From assembly GCF_018128025.1 (NCBI RefSeq), contig NZ_JAGSCS010000020.1, forward strand, positions 1-45,641: a DNA stretch of 45,641 bases. The letters are read 5' to 3'. The position numbers and the translations under genes were made by a program. The notes below the pieces were generated by a model. It had not been told where the DNA came from. It saw only the letters and a program-made list of their open reading frames with translations, and searched no databases. Each line of letters starts with the position of its first letter. The first letter of the stretch is position 1. The stretch is from Proteiniclasticum sediminis. Its GTDB lineage: Bacteria > Bacillota > Clostridia > Clostridiales > Clostridiaceae. Of the stretch, positions 31,938 through 40,923 are shown in pieces.

Positions 31938-33377
31938 ATGTTTGATGTGGTCATCATCGGTGCGGGTATTGTGGGAGCCTCTGTGGCGCGAGAACTATCC
32001 CGGTATAAACTCAAGGTCGCGCTTTTGGAAAAGCAGAATGATGTTTCGGAAGGAGCCACCAAGGCCAACAGTGCCATCGTCCACGCCGGATACGATCCGG
32101 AAGTGGGAACGCTCATGGCACGTCTGAATGTACGGGGATGCGAGCTGACGGAAAAGTATGCAGAGGAGCTGGATGTTCCCTACAAGAAAATCGGTTCCTT
32201 GGTTGTGGCGTTCTCCGAAGAGGAAATGGCCACCATTCAGGAACTGTATGAGCGGGGAAACACCAACGGTGTTCCGAATCAGCGGATTATCCGCCGGGAG
32301 GAACTGGTGAAGATGGAACCCCATATTGGCGATCAGGCTGTGGGAGCCCTGTTCTCTCCATCTGCAGGCATCGTCGGACCCTGGGAGTTCTGCATTGCCC
32401 TGACGGAAAATGCCGTGGTCAATGGAGTAGAGCTCTTCCTGAATACAGAAGTGGTGGATATCAAGAAAGAGAATGATGAGTTCACCATCTATACGGCCAA
32501 CCCGGATCTGGAAACCCTGAAGACCAAATACATCATCAACGCTGCGGGAATCTACAGCGATGCCATCATGGGGATGGTGGGCGAGCGCGAGTTCAAGATT
32601 AAGCCGCGTAAGGGACAGTATTTTGTTCTGGATAAGAGCCAGGGCCCCCTGGCCAATCATGTGATCTTCCAGTGTCCGTCGGTTTTGGGCAAGGGAATTC
32701 TGGTATCCCCCACGGTCCACGGCAACCTCATCGTGGGACCGGATGCGGAGGATAATGTGGAGCGGGATGACACTTCCACGTCCAAAGAGCAGCTGGCCTT
32801 CATTCAGCATGAAGCCAACCGTTCCATCAAAGGGATCAACTATCGCGAAAGCATTCGAAACTTCGCTGGCCTTCGCGCTCAATCTGACCGATCTGACTTC
32901 ATCATCGAAGAAGCCAAATCAGTGAAGGGATTCATCAACCTGGCCGGCATTAAGTCTCCGGGCCTGACTTCTGCCCCAGCCATTGCAGAAGATGCCGCAA
33001 AGATCCTGGAGAACCTGGGCGTAGCCTTGGAGCCCAAAGAGAACTTCAATCCCACCCGAAGACAGACCCACTTCATGAAACTGACTCCGGAGGAGAAGGC
33101 GAAGAAGATAAAAGAAGACCCCACCTTCGGCCGAATTATCTGCCGCTGTGAGAACATCACAGAAGGGGAAATCATCGAAGCCATCCACCGACCCGTGGGA
33201 GCCATGACGCTGGACGGCGTCAAGCGCCGCGTAAGGCCAGGCATGGGACGATGCCAGGGCGGATTCTGCGGACCCAGAGTGCTGGAGATTATCTCCCGTG
33301 AACTGCATGTTCCCCTGGAGGAAATTATGCAGGACACCAATGGTTCCTATGTACTCGTCGGCGAAACAAAGAAGTAG
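31938..33377 (+). CDS. GlpA-like FAD-dependent dehydrogenase with C-terminal BFD [2Fe-2S] domain
   Basis: 479 residues. FAD-binding start DVVIIGAGIVGASVARELSRYKLKVALLEK with the glycerol-3-phosphate dehydrogenase-type ATKANSAIVHAGYD; the DAO fold continues to about 370, including GIKSPGLTSAPAIAEDAA. The C-terminal BFD-like domain has four cysteines, C402, C404, C439 and C444 (CRC and GRCQGGFC), for a [2Fe-2S] cluster. Together with the next two genes this is the three-part anaerobic oxidoreductase set found in Clostridia, thought to oxidise glycerol 3-phosphate to dihydroxyacetone phosphate; a 2-hydroxy acid (LhgO-like) is an alternative substrate. Control by GlpP supports glycerol 3-phosphate. 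AGGAGGG precedes the ATG. Confidence 0.87.
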   Translation: MFDVVIIGAGIVGASVARELSRYKLKVALLEKQNDVSEGATKANSAIVHAGYDPEVGTLMARLNVRGCELTEKYAEELDVPYKKIGSLVVAFSEEEMATIQELYERGNTNGVPNQRIIRREELVKMEPHIGDQAVGALFSPSAGIVGPWEFCIALTENAVVNGVELFLNTEVVDIKKENDEFTIYTANPDLETLKTKYIINAAGIYSDAIMGMVGEREFKIKPRKGQYFVLDKSQGPLANHVIFQCPSVLGKGILVSPTVHGNLIVGPDAEDNVERDDTSTSKEQLAFIQHEANRSIKGINYRESIRNFAGLRAQSDRSDFIIEEAKSVKGFINLAGIKSPGLTSAPAIAEDAAKILENLGVALEPKENFNPTRRQTHFMKLTPEEKAKKIKEDPTFGRIICRCENITEGEIIEAIHRPVGAMTLDGVKRRVRPGMGRCQGGFCGPRVLEIISRELHVPLEEIMQDTNGSYVLVGETKK

Positions 33378-33388
33378 GGGTGAAGAAG

Positions 33389-34657
33389 ATGAAATATGAT
33401 CTGATTGTAATCGGCGGAGGCCCCGCAGGCCTCGCTGCAGCGTATGAAGCGTATAAAGAAGGCGTAGAAAAGATCCTGATTCTGGAAAGAGACAAAGAGC
33501 TGGGCGGAATTCTCAACCAGTGCATCCACAACGGATTTGGCGTTCATTCCTTCAAAGAGGAACTCACCGGACCGGAGTATGCCACCCGTTATATCGAGAT
33601 GCTCAGTTCCACGAAAGTGGAGTACAAGCTGGACACCATGGTCCTCTCCATCGCCAATGGCGGGGAAAGCAAAACCGTGGAAGCCATCAACACCAAGGAG
33701 GGCTACCTGATCCTGGAAGCCCGTGCCATCATCCTCTCCATGGGCTGCCGGGAAAGAACCCGCGGAGCCATCCAGATCCCCGGCGAACGTCCTTCGGGTA
33801 TTTTCACCGCAGGTACGGCTCAGCGGTACGTGAACATGGAAGGCTATATGGTGGGGAAGAAAGTGGTCATTCTCGGCTCGGGGGACATCGGCCTCATCAT
33901 GGCTCGCCGCATGACCCTGGAAGGGGCAGAGGTCAAGGCCTGTGTGGAACTGATGCCTTACTCCAATGGCTTGAACCGAAACATTGTCCAGTGTCTTAAT
34001 GACTATAATATTCCGCTGCTTCTTTCCCATACCGTCACCGAGATTATCGGAAAGCACCGTTTGGAAGCTGTGGTCATCAGTGAAGTGGATGAGCAGAAAA
34101 ATCCCATCCCCGGCACAGAGCAGACCCTGGAATGCGATACGCTGCTTCTCTCCGTGGGTCTGATCCCGGAAAATGAGATCACCCGTAATGCCGGCATCGC
34201 TCTGGATCCACGAACCTCTGGCCCACAGGTCAATGAAGCCATGGAAACCAGCGTCAAAGGCATTTTCGCCTGCGGCAACGTGGTCCATGTCCATGACCTG
34301 GTGGACTTCGTCAGTGAAGAAGGACAGAAGGCAGGACGCAGTGCGGCTCGCTTTATCCGGCATGAGCTCGAGGAAGGACAGGAAGTCACCAGCATCGTCA
34401 ATGGTTCCCGCGTGAACTACACCGTTCCTCAGCAGGTTCGTCTGGAGAACATCCTAGATGGCCAGGAAATTATGTTCCGTGTTTCCAATGTGTTCAAGGA
34501 TATCAACATCACCGTTCGCAACAATGAAGGGGAGCTCATCAAAAAATTGAGACGTCCCATCGTGGCTCCCGGTGAAATGGAAAAAATCAAGCTGAAGAAG
34601 GAAGAGCTGGAGAAAGCCAACGGCAAACTGACCATAGCTCTGGAAGAGGTGGTATAA
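33389..34657 (+). CDS. NAD(P)/FAD-dependent oxidoreductase (GlpB-like partner)
   Basis: 422 residues. N-terminal FAD loop DLIVIGGGPAGLAAAYEAY, CxxG-like LGGILNQCIHNGFG, a second nucleotide loop KKVVILGSGDIGLIMARRM near 165-183, and the FAD motif VKGIFACGNVVHVHDLVD. This is the pyridine nucleotide-disulfide fold without a redox CxxC pair. It probably passes electrons between the GlpA-like subunit and NAD(P) or another carrier. The last 80 residues form a DUF1667-adjacent beta domain. ATG 33389 follows AGGGGTG by six bases; GTG 33380 overlaps that site. The next gene begins directly after its stop codon. Confidence 0.87.
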   Translation: MKYDLIVIGGGPAGLAAAYEAYKEGVEKILILERDKELGGILNQCIHNGFGVHSFKEELTGPEYATRYIEMLSSTKVEYKLDTMVLSIANGGESKTVEAINTKEGYLILEARAIILSMGCRERTRGAIQIPGERPSGIFTAGTAQRYVNMEGYMVGKKVVILGSGDIGLIMARRMTLEGAEVKACVELMPYSNGLNRNIVQCLNDYNIPLLLSHTVTEIIGKHRLEAVVISEVDEQKNPIPGTEQTLECDTLLLSVGLIPENEITRNAGIALDPRTSGPQVNEAMETSVKGIFACGNVVHVHDLVDFVSEEGQKAGRSAARFIRHELEEGQEVTSIVNGSRVNYTVPQQVRLENILDGQEIMFRVSNVFKDINITVRNNEGELIKKLRRPIVAPGEMEKIKLKKEELEKANGKLTIALEEVV

Positions 34658-35008
34658 ATGAGAGAGATGATTTGTATCGTCTGCCCCAAGGGCTGCAGAC
34701 TGAGTGTGGATGAGCGTCCCGATGGCGAGATCCTGGTGACGGGAAACTCCTGCAACCGCGGCATTCCCTATGCGAAGAAAGAGCTGACCAATCCCACTCG
34801 CGTGGTAACCTCCACGGTGAAGATCACCGGAGGAATCCATAAGCGTCTTCCGGTGAAAACCTCCTTTGATATTCCCAAACACCTGAATTTCGCGGTGATG
34901 AAGGAACTGGAGAAGGTGGAAGTCCAGGCCCCTGTCAAGGTGGGCACCGTCATTGTGCCGAATATCCTGGGCACCGGCGCAGATATTGTGGCCACAAGAA
35001 ATATGTAG
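34658..35008 (+). CDS. DUF1667 cysteine-rich protein
   Basis: 116 residues. CIVCPKGC (Cys 6, 9, 13) and a fourth cysteine in GNSCNRG (about residue 32) form a metal or Fe-S site; the rest is RVVTSTVKITGGIHKRLPVKTS and a C-terminal beta region. DUF1667 proteins regularly follow this flavoprotein pair in Clostridia and are taken to be the small electron-transfer subunit; this is by genomic association. The ATG abuts the preceding TAA. A strong terminator follows. Confidence 0.9.
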   Translation: MREMICIVCPKGCRLSVDERPDGEILVTGNSCNRGIPYAKKELTNPTRVVTSTVKITGGIHKRLPVKTSFDIPKHLNFAVMKELEKVEVQAPVKVGTVIVPNILGTGADIVATRNM

Positions 35009-35011
35009 TTC

Positions 35012-35045
35012 AAAGAGTGTGGGGATTTCCCCACACTCTTGTTTT
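35012..35045 (+). terminator. Intrinsic terminator of the GlpA-like operon
   Basis: AAGAGTGTGGGGA pairs with (T)CCCCACACTCTT across a tiny loop, followed by GTTTT. Confidence 0.85.
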
Positions 35046-35151
35046 AAAAATCACGAACTTCTGTGAACATTATAAGAATTTCGCAAAGGTCAACGGTAAA
35101 CGATTTCGGGATCCGGTAAAATGAGAGTAATAGAGATAAGGAGGAAAAACC

Positions 35152-36615
35152 ATGTATGACGTGATTATTATTGGTGCAGGTATCATCGGAACTTCCATTG
35201 CCCGGGAGCTCACCCGGTCAAAAAACAAAGTGCTGATTCTGGAAAAAGGATCCGATGTCTCCATGGGGGCGACGAAAGCCAACAGCGCCATCGTTCATGG
35301 AGGATTCGCAGAGAAGCATACCGCATTGAAAGGACGGCTCTGTTATCCTGGCCGTATCCGTTTCAAAGAACTCAATGAGGAACTGAATTTTGGATTCCGG
35401 GAAACGGGAAGCTTAGTCATCACCATGGAAGACGACAAGGCGCCGCTGGAAAAGCTCATGGAAAATGGCATCCTCAACGGGCTCACGGATCTGAAGATCA
35501 TCGGACCCGAGGAGATTCGCCGGCTGGAACCGGAACTAACCCATGATGTCAAATGGGCGCTATACTGCGAAGGGGCAGGGCTCTGTTCTCCCTATGAGAT
35601 GGCCATTGCCATGGCAGAAAATGCTCTCACCAATGGGGCGGAGCTGAAGCTGGAACACGAAGTGACGGCTTTGGAAAAGAAAGAGGATCGTTTTATCGTC
35701 ACCACGAACCAGGGGGCCTTTGAAGGCCGCTATGTGGTCAATGCGGCAGGACTCCATGCCGATGAGATCTCCAAAATGGTGGGGGTCGATAATTTTGAGA
35801 TTTTACCCCGCAGCGGAGAGTATATTCTCTTTACCCGGGGAACGGGGGATCCCATCAATACGGTGATCTTCCAGTTGCCCACCAAGCTGGGCAAGGGCGT
35901 TCTGGTAGCCTCTACCTATTATGGCAATCTCCTCATTGGGCCGGATGCCCATGAAGATGAGGTGAAGGGCGACACCTCCACTCACATTGAGCGTATTGCC
36001 AAAATCTACGAACAGACCAAAGCCCTGTACGGGAAAATCAATGCGAAACAGTTTATCCGCTCCTTCACCGGCGTCCGGGCCCGAAGCTCCACCGATGACT
36101 TCATCATTGAGGAGACAGCCGTGAAGGGATTCATCAATGTGGCGGGTATTCAGTCTCCGGGACTCACCTCTTCCCCGGCCATCGCCCAGATGGTTATAGG
36201 TATTCTTAAGGATGGGGGACTAGAATGGGAGCCAAATCCAGATTTCAATCCCCACCGCAAACCCATTGTGACAAAGAAACCCTTAAAGCCTCTAAAAGAA
36301 ATCACGCCTCTTCTGGAACTGCCCTTGGGCACTCCGGAACGGATCGTCTGCCGCTGTGAGCAGGTCCGGGAAGATGAGATCGTGGATGCCCTCCACCGAG
36401 GCATCAAGGTGAAAACTGTCGATGGGGTCAAGCGTCGTACCCGAGCCGGTATGGGCTGGTGTCAGGGGGAATTTTGTAAACCCCGGGTCATTGAAATCAT
36501 GGAGAGAGAATACGGGGAGAAGATCGATCCTCTGTTTGATATCGAGCACAGCGGAGTGAACCGGGTGCAGAAATCAGATCTGTTGGAGTATCTGAAAACC
36601 CTCGAGGAGGAATAA
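35152..36615 (+). CDS. Second GlpA-like FAD dehydrogenase with BFD [2Fe-2S] domain
   Basis: 487 residues, a clear paralogue of the gene at 31938: DVIIIGAGIIGTSIARELTRSKNKVLILEK, ATKANSAIVHGGF, GIQSPGLTSSPAIAQ, and the BFD cysteines C400, C402, C437 and C442 (CRC, GWCQGEFC). The C-terminus is longer by about ten residues. It has GGAGG before ATG 35152 and its own upstream region with a TAAAAT -10-like box near 35117, but no leader terminator is apparent, so it may escape GlpP control. Substrate could be glycerol 3-phosphate or another hydroxy acid. Coupled to a DUF3867 gene three bases downstream. Confidence 0.86.
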   Translation: MYDVIIIGAGIIGTSIARELTRSKNKVLILEKGSDVSMGATKANSAIVHGGFAEKHTALKGRLCYPGRIRFKELNEELNFGFRETGSLVITMEDDKAPLEKLMENGILNGLTDLKIIGPEEIRRLEPELTHDVKWALYCEGAGLCSPYEMAIAMAENALTNGAELKLEHEVTALEKKEDRFIVTTNQGAFEGRYVVNAAGLHADEISKMVGVDNFEILPRSGEYILFTRGTGDPINTVIFQLPTKLGKGVLVASTYYGNLLIGPDAHEDEVKGDTSTHIERIAKIYEQTKALYGKINAKQFIRSFTGVRARSSTDDFIIEETAVKGFINVAGIQSPGLTSSPAIAQMVIGILKDGGLEWEPNPDFNPHRKPIVTKKPLKPLKEITPLLELPLGTPERIVCRCEQVREDEIVDALHRGIKVKTVDGVKRRTRAGMGWCQGEFCKPRVIEIMEREYGEKIDPLFDIEHSGVNRVQKSDLLEYLKTLEEE

Positions 36616-36618
36616 GCG

Positions 36619-37155
36619 TTGAGCGACGTGATTGATTTCAATGAACTGAAAAATAAGGTCCGGGATAAGGACATCGATGAGTTTGAGGCCTACATTTTTA
36701 AGCTGGTGGGGGATATGGGCGGTGGAATCACCAATCCCATGACCTTTAACAAGGCAATCCTGGAGTATATGAAGGAGAATCAGCTCTCCAATGAAAAGTT
36801 CATGGAAATCCAGAAGAAGCTCATGGAACGGTATGGCATGTCCATGGAGGATCTGAACAGTCAGTTTCATCTGGACAACAACGAAGACTATAAGAAGTAC
36901 CGAAAATCCCTGGGTTTCACCGATAAATACAAGAGCAAGCTGAAGGAGTATACGGGATACCGCTACCCCATCAGCAATGAGCGGAACCAGCTTCAGCTCT
37001 ATCTCAGCGGCAGGGATGTGCTGATTACCTCCACGAAGAAAGTGGATCTGTCGGACAATGAACTCAATGAGTTTCTAGTCTCCTACAAGAAGCTGCAGGA
37101 TGAGGCGAAACTCAATATTACCATCAGTGAAGCGGGAACGACCTACGAGTATTAG
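36619..37155 (+). CDS. DUF3867-like clostridial protein
   Basis: 178 residues. IDFNELKNKVRDKDIDEFEAYIFKL at the start, NEKFMEIQKKLMERYGMSMEDL in the middle and a charged C-terminus; it resembles the clostridial family DUF3867, of unknown function. Largely helical, soluble, no cofactor motifs. TTG 36619 is the start, eight bases after GAGGAGG, and the previous stop is only three bases away, so the gene is translated together with the second GlpA-like dehydrogenase. A terminator follows. Confidence 0.75.
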   Translation: MSDVIDFNELKNKVRDKDIDEFEAYIFKLVGDMGGGITNPMTFNKAILEYMKENQLSNEKFMEIQKKLMERYGMSMEDLNSQFHLDNNEDYKKYRKSLGFTDKYKSKLKEYTGYRYPISNERNQLQLYLSGRDVLITSTKKVDLSDNELNEFLVSYKKLQDEAKLNITISEAGTTYEY

Positions 37156-37206
37156 TCCGAAGGGCTAGATCTCAAAGGATGAAGTTCCTCCCCCATGTAT
37201 CCGAAT

Positions 37207-37244
37207 TTGGCAGTTCCTTTTTGGAGGAACTGCCAATATTTTTT
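37207..37244 (+). terminator. Intrinsic terminator after the DUF3867 gene
   Basis: TTGGCAGTTCC (37207-37217) pairs perfectly with GGAACTGCCAA (37226-37236), then TATTTTTT. Confidence 0.85.
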
Positions 37245-37408
37245 GCGGTTTTTTCGGTCTCCGGATAAAATGAGATCCAGGGAGAGTTCATTTATTCGGG
37301 CTAAATCTGTAGCTTTCATCCATCAAGTGTATTGGAGCCGAAGGGCATCGGTTTTTTCTGTGGTATAATGTTAATTAAATATGAATGAATGGATTAAGGA
37401 TGAGACGA

Positions 37409-38836
37409 ATGACTGAAAAAAATAATGTGTTGGAAGAAGATTTAACCCAAGAGTCTCCCAGCGGCTCTCGTTTTGCATGGAAGTGGAAAAATCCCGTCCG
37501 AAGTGATGTCATGACCCTGGCGTGGCCAGTGCTGATTGAGCTTTTGATGGGTTCTCTTTTTGGCATGGTGGATATGATGATGCTGGGGTGGATCGCCGAC
37601 AAGGCCCTGTCAGCAGCCTCCGTGGCCGCAGTGGGCATCACCAATCAGCCCATGCTCATCGGCCTTTCCTTGGCCCAGGCCCTCAATGTGGGTGGTACCG
37701 CTATGATTGCTCGATATGTGGGGGCCAAACAGCCCCATAAGGTGGAGTCGGTGCTGAAGCACGTGATTCTCCTCAATCTGATCCTCCTGGCCATTCCGCT
37801 GTCGCTCTTCGGGATCCTGTATGCGGAGCAAATCATGGTCTTCATGGGCGCCCAAGCGGACACGGTGGCGGCAGGGAGCACCTACTTCCGCATCGTCTTT
37901 GTGGGCTTTGTCTTCCAGACCTTCAACATGTCCATCACGGCCGCCCTCCGGGGCATCGGCGAGACCAAGGCCCCCATGATGATCAACGTCCGGGCGAACT
38001 TCCTCAATGTCATCGGCAATGCGCTCCTCATTTACGGACTTCTGTTCTTTCCAAGACTGGGGGTCACCGGCGCAGGAATCTCCACCACCTTGTCTCAGGT
38101 GGTGGCCAGCGTGCTTATGATCCGGTACCTGAAGAAGAAGGACAGTCCGCTGCAGGTCAACTTTCTGAAGAAGTTCCGGTATAACAAAACAGTGATTCAG
38201 AACCTCATCCGCATCGGGATTCCGGCTTCCCTGGAGTCATTGGCCCTTCGGATCGGCATCCTCTTCTTTGTTCGCATCGTGGCAGGATTAGGCACCGTGG
38301 TCTATGCCTCCCACCAGATTGCTCTGAGCATCCTGGGCCTTTCCTTCAATCCCGGCCAGGCCTTTGGTATTGCTGCATCTTCCATGGTGGGGCGATCCTT
38401 GGGTTCCAAGAATCTTCAGCTGGCGGAAGACTATGCCAAAGAGACCCGAAAGATCGGCTCCCTGATTTCTACCCTCATGGCCGTCATTTTCTTCTTCTTT
38501 GGTCCCCAGCTGGTGGGACTCTACACCAGTGACCCCGTCATCATTGCCAATGCATCGGGCGCACTGAAAATCATTGCGCTGGTCCAGCCCTTCCAGTCCT
38601 CCCAGCTGATTCTCGCAGGAGCCCTTCGGGGCGCTGGAGACACCGTATGGCCTCTGGTGGCCACCTTTGTGGGCGTCTTTGGTTTCCGGGTAATCCTCTC
38701 CCATGTTTTTGTGAACATCATGGGGCTGGGACTTATTGGAGCCTGGTATGCCGTATTTGCCGATCAGTTCATCCGATGGACCTTTGTTTATGGCCGTTTC
38801 CGCACCAACAAATGGAAGCATGTGAAAATTAAATAG
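37409..38836 (+). CDS. MATE-family multidrug/metabolite efflux pump
   Basis: About 475 residues with twelve hydrophobic segments in two halves. VMTLAWPVLIELLMGSLFGMVDMMMLG is the typical MATE TM1; GVTGAGISTTLSQV, AALRGIGETKAPM and AGALRGAGDTVWPL are the conserved repeat motifs. Exports cationic compounds in exchange for Na+ or H+; substrate unknown. The start is ambiguous among ATG 37385, 37400 and 37409; 37409 was chosen because AAGGA lies eight bases upstream. An extended -10 promoter TGGTATAAT (TATAAT at 37364-37369) precedes it. Monocistronic. Confidence 0.92.
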   Translation: MTEKNNVLEEDLTQESPSGSRFAWKWKNPVRSDVMTLAWPVLIELLMGSLFGMVDMMMLGWIADKALSAASVAAVGITNQPMLIGLSLAQALNVGGTAMIARYVGAKQPHKVESVLKHVILLNLILLAIPLSLFGILYAEQIMVFMGAQADTVAAGSTYFRIVFVGFVFQTFNMSITAALRGIGETKAPMMINVRANFLNVIGNALLIYGLLFFPRLGVTGAGISTTLSQVVASVLMIRYLKKKDSPLQVNFLKKFRYNKTVIQNLIRIGIPASLESLALRIGILFFVRIVAGLGTVVYASHQIALSILGLSFNPGQAFGIAASSMVGRSLGSKNLQLAEDYAKETRKIGSLISTLMAVIFFFFGPQLVGLYTSDPVIIANASGALKIIALVQPFQSSQLILAGALRGAGDTVWPLVATFVGVFGFRVILSHVFVNIMGLGLIGAWYAVFADQFIRWTFVYGRFRTNKWKHVKIK

Positions 38837-38850
38837 AATCAAAATGAATG

Positions 38851-38880
38851 AGCCGTCCCTAATGGGACGGCTGATTTTCA
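38851..38880 (+). terminator. Intrinsic terminator of the MATE gene
   Basis: AGCCGTCCC (38851-38859) pairs perfectly with GGGACGGCT (38864-38872), loop TAAT, then GATTTT. Confidence 0.75.
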
Positions 38881-38882
38881 TG

Positions 38883-38919
38883 AAAAAACCCTGGATTTGA
38901 GTTTTTTCAAATCCAGGGT
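38883..38919 (-). terminator. Intrinsic terminator of glmS
   Basis: ACCCTGGATTTG (38888-38899) and CAAATCCAGGGT (38908-38919) form a perfect 12-bp stem; on the minus strand it is followed by TTTTTTC, just past the glmS stop. Confidence 0.85.
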
Positions 38920-38924
38920 GCTTG

Positions 38925-40751
38925 TTATTCTACGGTGACGGATTTTGCCAGATTTCTTGGCTTATCCACGTCCAGTCCTTTATAGAGGGCCACATAGTAA
39001 GCCAAAAGCTGGAGCGGAACCACAGCCAGAATCGGTGCAATGAGATCCAAGGTAGAGGGAATGTAGATGACCTCGTCGGCATACTTGGCCACATCTTCGT
39101 TTTCCGCATAGGTGACAGCCATGACTTTGGCGCCTCGGGAGACCACTTCTTTAATATTGCTCTGCATCTTCTCCGTGAGATCCCGCTGGGTGATGGGGGC
39201 AATGACACTGATCCCGTCCTCAATGAGGGCGATGGAGCCGTGCTTCAGTTCTCCGCCGGCATAGGCTTCGCTATGGATATAGGAGAGTTCCTTCAGCTTC
39301 AGGGAAGCCTCCACGGCGATCTGGTAATCCAGGCCGCGGCCGAGGAAGAACACATCCTTCTCCCCATGGATCCGCTGGGCAAAGTCCTTAACCTTCTCCA
39401 CATGGGCAAGAATCTCGGCGACTTTTTCGGGAAGCGTCAGAAGTTCTTTCTTGATGGCGTCTAATTCTTCTGCCGTCTTGGTGTCCAGAAGCTCCGCAAA
39501 GTGAATACCGATGGCATAGAGGGCAACCAGCATCGTGAGGTAGGCCTTGGTGGAGGCGACACCGATTTCCGGGCCTGCCCAGGTATAGAAGACGTCATCG
39601 GCTTCCCGGGAAATGGAACTGCCCACCACGTTGGTGATGGCAATGACTCGGGCTCCCTTGGTCTGGGCATCCCGAAGGACGGCCAGGGTATCGGCGGTTT
39701 CCCCGGATTGGCTGATGGTGATCACCAGCGTACGGTTGTCGATGAGGGGATTCCGATAACGGAACTCAGAAGCCACATCCACTTCCACGGGAATCCGGGA
39801 GAGGTTTTCCATGGCGACTTTTCCGATGAGACCGGCATTATAGGCGGTTCCGCAAGCCACAATGTAGATTCGGGAATAATGGAGGAGCATTTCTCGGGTG
39901 ATATGGATATCATCCAGCTTAATGGGCTGGCCCGGAACGATGCGGGAGGTCATGGTATCCCGAAGCGCCTTGGGCTGTTCGTAGATTTCCTTCAGGGTGA
40001 AATGGGCGTAACCGCCTTTTTCTGCGGATTCGGCATTCCAGGTGATGGTGGTGGTGGGACGTTCCACGGAAAGTCCTTCTGCACTGAACAGCTGAAGAGC
40101 CGGGCCTTCCAGGACGGCAAATTCTCCGTCATTCAGGTAGATGATCTCGCGGGTGTAATTGAGGATCGCGGGAACATCGGAGGCAATGAAGTATTCGCCT
40201 TCACCCAGGCCTACAACCAGAGGGCTGTCCTTGCGGGTAGCCACAATTTTCTGGGGTTCCTCGGTGCAGATGACCCCTAGGGCATAACTGCCTTTCAGCT
40301 GCTTCACGGTCTTCATGACGGCCTCCAGCAGGTCTCCTTCGTAGTTCAGATGAAGGAGATTGGGAATAACCTCCGTGTCGGTGTCGGAAAGGAAGGTATA
40401 GCCCTTTTCCTGGAGCATTTCCTTCAGTTCCATGTAGTTTTCAATAATTCCGTTATGCACCACGGAGATTTTTCCGTCGTTGCTGTTGTGGGGGTGGGAG
40501 TTCACATCCGAAGGTGCACCATGGGTAGCCCAACGGGTATGGCCGATGCCCAGGTGAGCATCCAAATGACGGCCTTCCACTTTTGCTTCCAGATTTTTCA
40601 AACGGCCTTGGGCTTTGACGCTGACGATTTCATCATTTTGCATGACGGAGATCCCCGCAGAATCATAACCTCGGTACTCCAAGCGGGACAATCCGCTGAT
40701 CAGAACCTCCACGACGTTGCGATGACCCAAGTAACCAACAATACCACACAT
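38925..40751 (-). CDS. glmS: Glutamine-fructose-6-phosphate aminotransferase (isomerising)
   Basis: 608 residues, standard length. The N-terminal glutaminase domain begins MCGIVGYLG with the nucleophile Cys2, followed by RLEYRGYDSAGI and THGAPSDVNSHPH; residues about 245-608 hold two SIS isomerase domains (ISQSGETADTLAVLRDA and SEAYAGGELKHGSIALIE) and the C-terminal DKPRNLAKSVTVE. It makes glucosamine 6-phosphate from fructose 6-phosphate and glutamine, the first step of amino-sugar and peptidoglycan precursor synthesis, in the cytoplasm. Expression is controlled by the glmS ribozyme just upstream. AAGGAAGGG precedes the ATG. Confidence 0.98.
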   Translation of the reverse strand: MCGIVGYLGHRNVVEVLISGLSRLEYRGYDSAGISVMQNDEIVSVKAQGRLKNLEAKVEGRHLDAHLGIGHTRWATHGAPSDVNSHPHNSNDGKISVVHNGIIENYMELKEMLQEKGYTFLSDTDTEVIPNLLHLNYEGDLLEAVMKTVKQLKGSYALGVICTEEPQKIVATRKDSPLVVGLGEGEYFIASDVPAILNYTREIIYLNDGEFAVLEGPALQLFSAEGLSVERPTTTITWNAESAEKGGYAHFTLKEIYEQPKALRDTMTSRIVPGQPIKLDDIHITREMLLHYSRIYIVACGTAYNAGLIGKVAMENLSRIPVEVDVASEFRYRNPLIDNRTLVITISQSGETADTLAVLRDAQTKGARVIAITNVVGSSISREADDVFYTWAGPEIGVASTKAYLTMLVALYAIGIHFAELLDTKTAEELDAIKKELLTLPEKVAEILAHVEKVKDFAQRIHGEKDVFFLGRGLDYQIAVEASLKLKELSYIHSEAYAGGELKHGSIALIEDGISVIAPITQRDLTEKMQSNIKEVVSRGAKVMAVTYAENEDVAKYADEVIYIPSTLDLIAPILAVVPLQLLAYYVALYKGLDVDKPRNLAKSVTVE

Positions 40752-40796
40752 AAAAAAACACCCTTCCTTTTATTTTTGGAAAGGCTTAAAACACCT

Positions 40797-40923
40797 GCCA
40801 GGATTGGCCCAACAATTACTCATTGGTTTTCTCCTGTCGTTGTCGGTAGTGTATACCGCGAAGCATCCGCCGAATTTTCGATAACTTCGTCCTCGTCAAC
40901 CTGATGGCTCAGGTTCTGGCGCT
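40797..40923 (-). ncRNA. glmS ribozyme/riboswitch (glucosamine-6-phosphate activated)
   Basis: On the minus strand, upstream of glmS, the conserved core is nearly word for word: AGCGCCAGAACC just after the cleavage site (between 40923 and 40922), then CAGGTTGACGAGGACGAAG, TTATCGAAAATTCGGCGGATGC and the P4-type stem CAGGA/TCCTG at the 3' side. Glucosamine 6-phosphate acts as cofactor for self-cleavage, after which the mRNA is degraded. The 3' limit is approximate. A TATAAT box (minus strand, 40971-40976) lies upstream of the ribozyme. Confidence 0.93.

Noticed and set aside
33347-34363. 338-codon minus-strand frame antisense to the GlpB-like gene
   Set aside because: Shadow of a well-supported flavoprotein gene; no start signal.
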